Shown piece after piece: positions 62,331 to 64,000 of a stretch of DNA of 64,000 nucleotides. The notes below the pieces were generated by a model. The model was not told where the DNA came from and did no database searches. It saw nothing but the letters and a program-made list of their open reading frames with translations. The position numbers and the translations under genes are program-made. Positions within the stretch are counted from its first letter, which is position 1. Every line of letters begins with the position of its first letter. Source of the stretch: Microvirga sp. (GTDB lineage Bacteria; Pseudomonadota; Alphaproteobacteria; Rhizobiales; Beijerinckiaceae). The stretch lies in the NCBI RefSeq assembly GCF_014699075.1, contig NZ_JACXAB010000003.1, positions 1 through 64,000 on the forward strand, in the 5' to 3' direction.

Positions 62331-63341
62331 ATGACCCAAACCCGCAATCTCATCACCGATGTGGCAGGCCTTCGCGTCGGCAATGCCCATGACGCGGCTC
62401 TCGGCTCCGGCGTCACGGTGGCGCTCTTCGACGAGCCTGCCGTCGCCTCCTGCTTTGCCATGGGCGGGGCGCCCGCCACCCGTGAGACCGATCTGCTCGA
62501 TCCCGACAAGATGGTGCCCAGCATCCACGGAGTCGTGCTCTCCGGCGGCTCCGCCTTCGGGCTCGATGCCGCGAGCGGTGTTCAGGCGTACTTAAGAGAA
62601 CGGGAAATCGGCTTCGCGATCCGCGAGGCCCTCGTGCCCATCGTCTGCCAAGCCTCCAGCTTCGATCTCCTGAACGGCGGCAACAAGGATTGGGGTCGCT
62701 ATCCGCCCTATCGGGACCTCGGCTTCCAGGCAGCGGAGCAGGCCAGCCTCAACTTCGACCTCGGCACCGCAGGGGGCGGCTATGGCGCGACCACGGCCAA
62801 CCTGAAGGGCGGGCTCGGCTCGACGAGTGCGACCACATCGTCAGGTCACAGGGTTGGCGCGCTCGTGATCGTGAATGCCATCGCTTCTGCCGTGATCGGC
62901 GACGGTCCCCATTTCTGGGCCGGAGCTTATGAGGAGGGCAGCGAGTTCGGCGGGCTGGGACTTCCCTCGCAGGTCAGCCCGAAGATGCGGTCGCTCGTCT
63001 GGAAGGGCGGACCCCAGCTGGCCACCACCATTGCCCTGGTTGCCACCGATGCGGTGCTGACGAAGGCGCAGGCCAGGCGCCTCGCCATCGCGTCCCATGC
63101 GGGCCTCGCTCGGGCCTTACGCTTCTCGCATGCCCTGTTCGACGGGGACACGATCTTCGCAGCAGCCACGGGCCGCAAACCGCTTCGGGACGAGGCGGCG
63201 GAGTTCACGGAAATTACGGCTCTGGCCGCCGACTGCCTGACCCGCGCCATCGCCCGCGGCGTCTACGAGGCCACAGCCCTGCCTTATCCGGGTGCGCAGC
63301 CGGCTTGGCGGGACCTGTTCGGGGAAATTGCCCGAGACTAG
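62331..63341 (+). CDS. P1-family (S58) peptidase / L-aminopeptidase DmpA-like
   Basis: The 336-residue protein from ATG 62331 has the family pattern: ITDVAGLRVGNAHDAALGSG, VVLSGGSAFGLDAASGVQAYL, LKGGLGSTSATTSSG and the N-terminal nucleophile region LATTIALVATDAVLTK. Members self-cleave before a Ser or Thr to expose the nucleophile; here a Thr in ATTIALVATD is the likely site. They release N-terminal D- or L-residues or act on beta-peptides. The product is probably cytoplasmic. It overlaps the convergent end gene by four bases. Confidence 0.88.
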   Translation: MTQTRNLITDVAGLRVGNAHDAALGSGVTVALFDEPAVASCFAMGGAPATRETDLLDPDKMVPSIHGVVLSGGSAFGLDAASGVQAYLREREIGFAIREALVPIVCQASSFDLLNGGNKDWGRYPPYRDLGFQAAEQASLNFDLGTAGGGYGATTANLKGGLGSTSATTSSGHRVGALVIVNAIASAVIGDGPHFWAGAYEEGSEFGGLGLPSQVSPKMRSLVWKGGPQLATTIALVATDAVLTKAQARRLAIASHAGLARALRFSHALFDGDTIFAAATGRKPLRDEAAEFTEITALAADCLTRAIARGVYEATALPYPGAQPAWRDLFGEIARD

Positions 63342-64000
63342 TGCAGCACCGCTCGCCCTGCGGCGGAGCCATATTCAGGATCGTCGCTGAGCCGCTGCAG
63401 GAAACCCGCCATGCGGGCTTCGAGACCGTTCTGGGCTCTCCCGAGCGTACGATCAAAAACGGCCTGAACGTTCTCGGCTGAAGCCAGAAGAGCGGCAGCC
63501 AAGCGCGGAGATGCGGCTGCGACGAGCCTTGTCCAATGCTGAGCCTCGCCGGCATCGATAGCGAACCGGGTCCGCACCAGATCCATCAGCCTGTTGTCGG
63601 AAGGAGCCGGCTGGATCATGAGCAACGTGCTGTTGCAGCCGAACAGATCCTGAGCCGCGCCACGCATCGGAATCAGATAAGCGACTGCTGGCCCCTGTTC
63701 ACTCGTGGCCGGGAGAGGGATCGGGCCGCGGAGCTGATCGAACAGGCCGGCCGTGATGCGTTCAAGGCTCTCGCTCAAGGCTTGGTGTGCGTGCCGGTCC
63801 GTGAAGACAATCCGATCGCCCGCTCTGACGCCGACCTGGGTCAGCCGGGTCTCCATGGCCGCATTGCAGGCCAGGAGTTTGCCGCTTTGGGTAACCACGG
63901 CTGCCGGAACTTTCATGAACTGCAAGGCCGATACCGTTGACCGCGCCTGTCTCAATCCGAGGTTCGTGAGAAGCATGGCCGAGCGTGCCAAGTGAGGGCG
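63338..64000 (-). CDS. LuxR-like regulator with eroded DNA-binding end (partial, cut by window edge)
   Basis: The frame stays open to the window edge, where R-P-H precedes LARSAMLLTNLGLRQAR, so the gene continues beyond 64000. The PAS-like middle (LQFMKVPAAVVTQSGKLLAC, then PMRGAAQDLFGCNSTLLMI) fits the family of PAS plus LuxR HTH regulators common in rhizobia. The C-terminal end should be a LuxR helix-turn-helix. It reads FAIDAGEAQHWTRLVAAASP, then SAENVQAVFDRTLGRAQNG, keeping only the spacing. DNA binding may be lost. Confidence 0.6.
   Translation of the reverse strand, partial: RPHLARSAMLLTNLGLRQARSTVSALQFMKVPAAVVTQSGKLLACNAAMETRLTQVGVRAGDRIVFTDRHAHQALSESLERITAGLFDQLRGPIPLPATSEQGPAVAYLIPMRGAAQDLFGCNSTLLMIQPAPSDNRLMDLVRTRFAIDAGEAQHWTRLVAAASPRLAAALLASAENVQAVFDRTLGRAQNGLEARMAGFLQRLSDDPEYGSAAGRAVLH

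Overview
The window looks like chromosome from an alphaproteobacterium of the Hyphomicrobiales (Rhizobiales), most probably Methylobacteriaceae and Microvirga-like. This rests on gene content and GC-rich coding: an omp2-type porin, a complete liv operon with its DUF6867-type small gene, DUF3126, usg, a BTLCP transglutaminase-like protein, an HWE-type kinase, a NepR-like protein and promoter-like sites of EcfG type. The genus is inference; no 16S or other marker is present.

Layout. Positions 1-7,500 form an accessory stretch of small genes: a helicase-like remnant, an atypical LuxR regulator, a second-type rnhA, a lipoprotein, a secreted four-cysteine protein, an HNH nuclease, an ORF split by an in-frame TAG, an OhrR-type MarR regulator with tandem operators, and two tiny membrane proteins. 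Positions 7,500-33,990 are mostly ordinary metabolism: a SpoU methyltransferase, a metallo-hydrolase, cutA, nadK, a MaoC-CitE pair, flavin reductase and nitroreductase, a YfhO-like membrane protein with a secreted partner, CBS-BON, thrS-yidD and an IscU-like protein. Then come folE-hisI, an MFS carrier, patatin, CBS, rhomboid, a gamma carbonic anhydrase, cysE, an enoyl-CoA hydratase-like protein, a hydrolase, the NDUFS6-like zinc protein, a monooxygenase and tRNA-Leu.

Positions 34,000-40,700 are a second accessory patch that mirrors the left end: an RTX protein, two more four-cysteine proteins, a second lipoprotein of the left-end family, a NepR-like protein, a response regulator, several tiny membrane proteins and a porin. 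Positions 40,750-54,140 carry an acyl-CoA synthetase-gpt-cinA operon, a probable 6S RNA, interspersed palindromic repeats around sfsA and map, radC, a PRC-barrel protein, exoD, usg, a formyltransferase, a frameshifted HWE kinase and a gene-free stretch with + strand terminator-like hairpins. Positions 54,435-60,014 are the livHMGF-DUF6867-livJ operon for branched-chain amino acid uptake. The right end holds an ACT protein, DUF1203, ccdA, a P1-type peptidase and a regulator cut by the window edge.

The less ordinary content is a scattered family of secreted four-cysteine proteins (three copies), a pair of related lipoproteins, three RTX C-terminal modules in different states of decay, six very small probable genes, EcfG-like promoters in front of envelope or small membrane proteins, and several strong palindromes. 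No CRISPR array, insertion sequence or intact prophage was seen.
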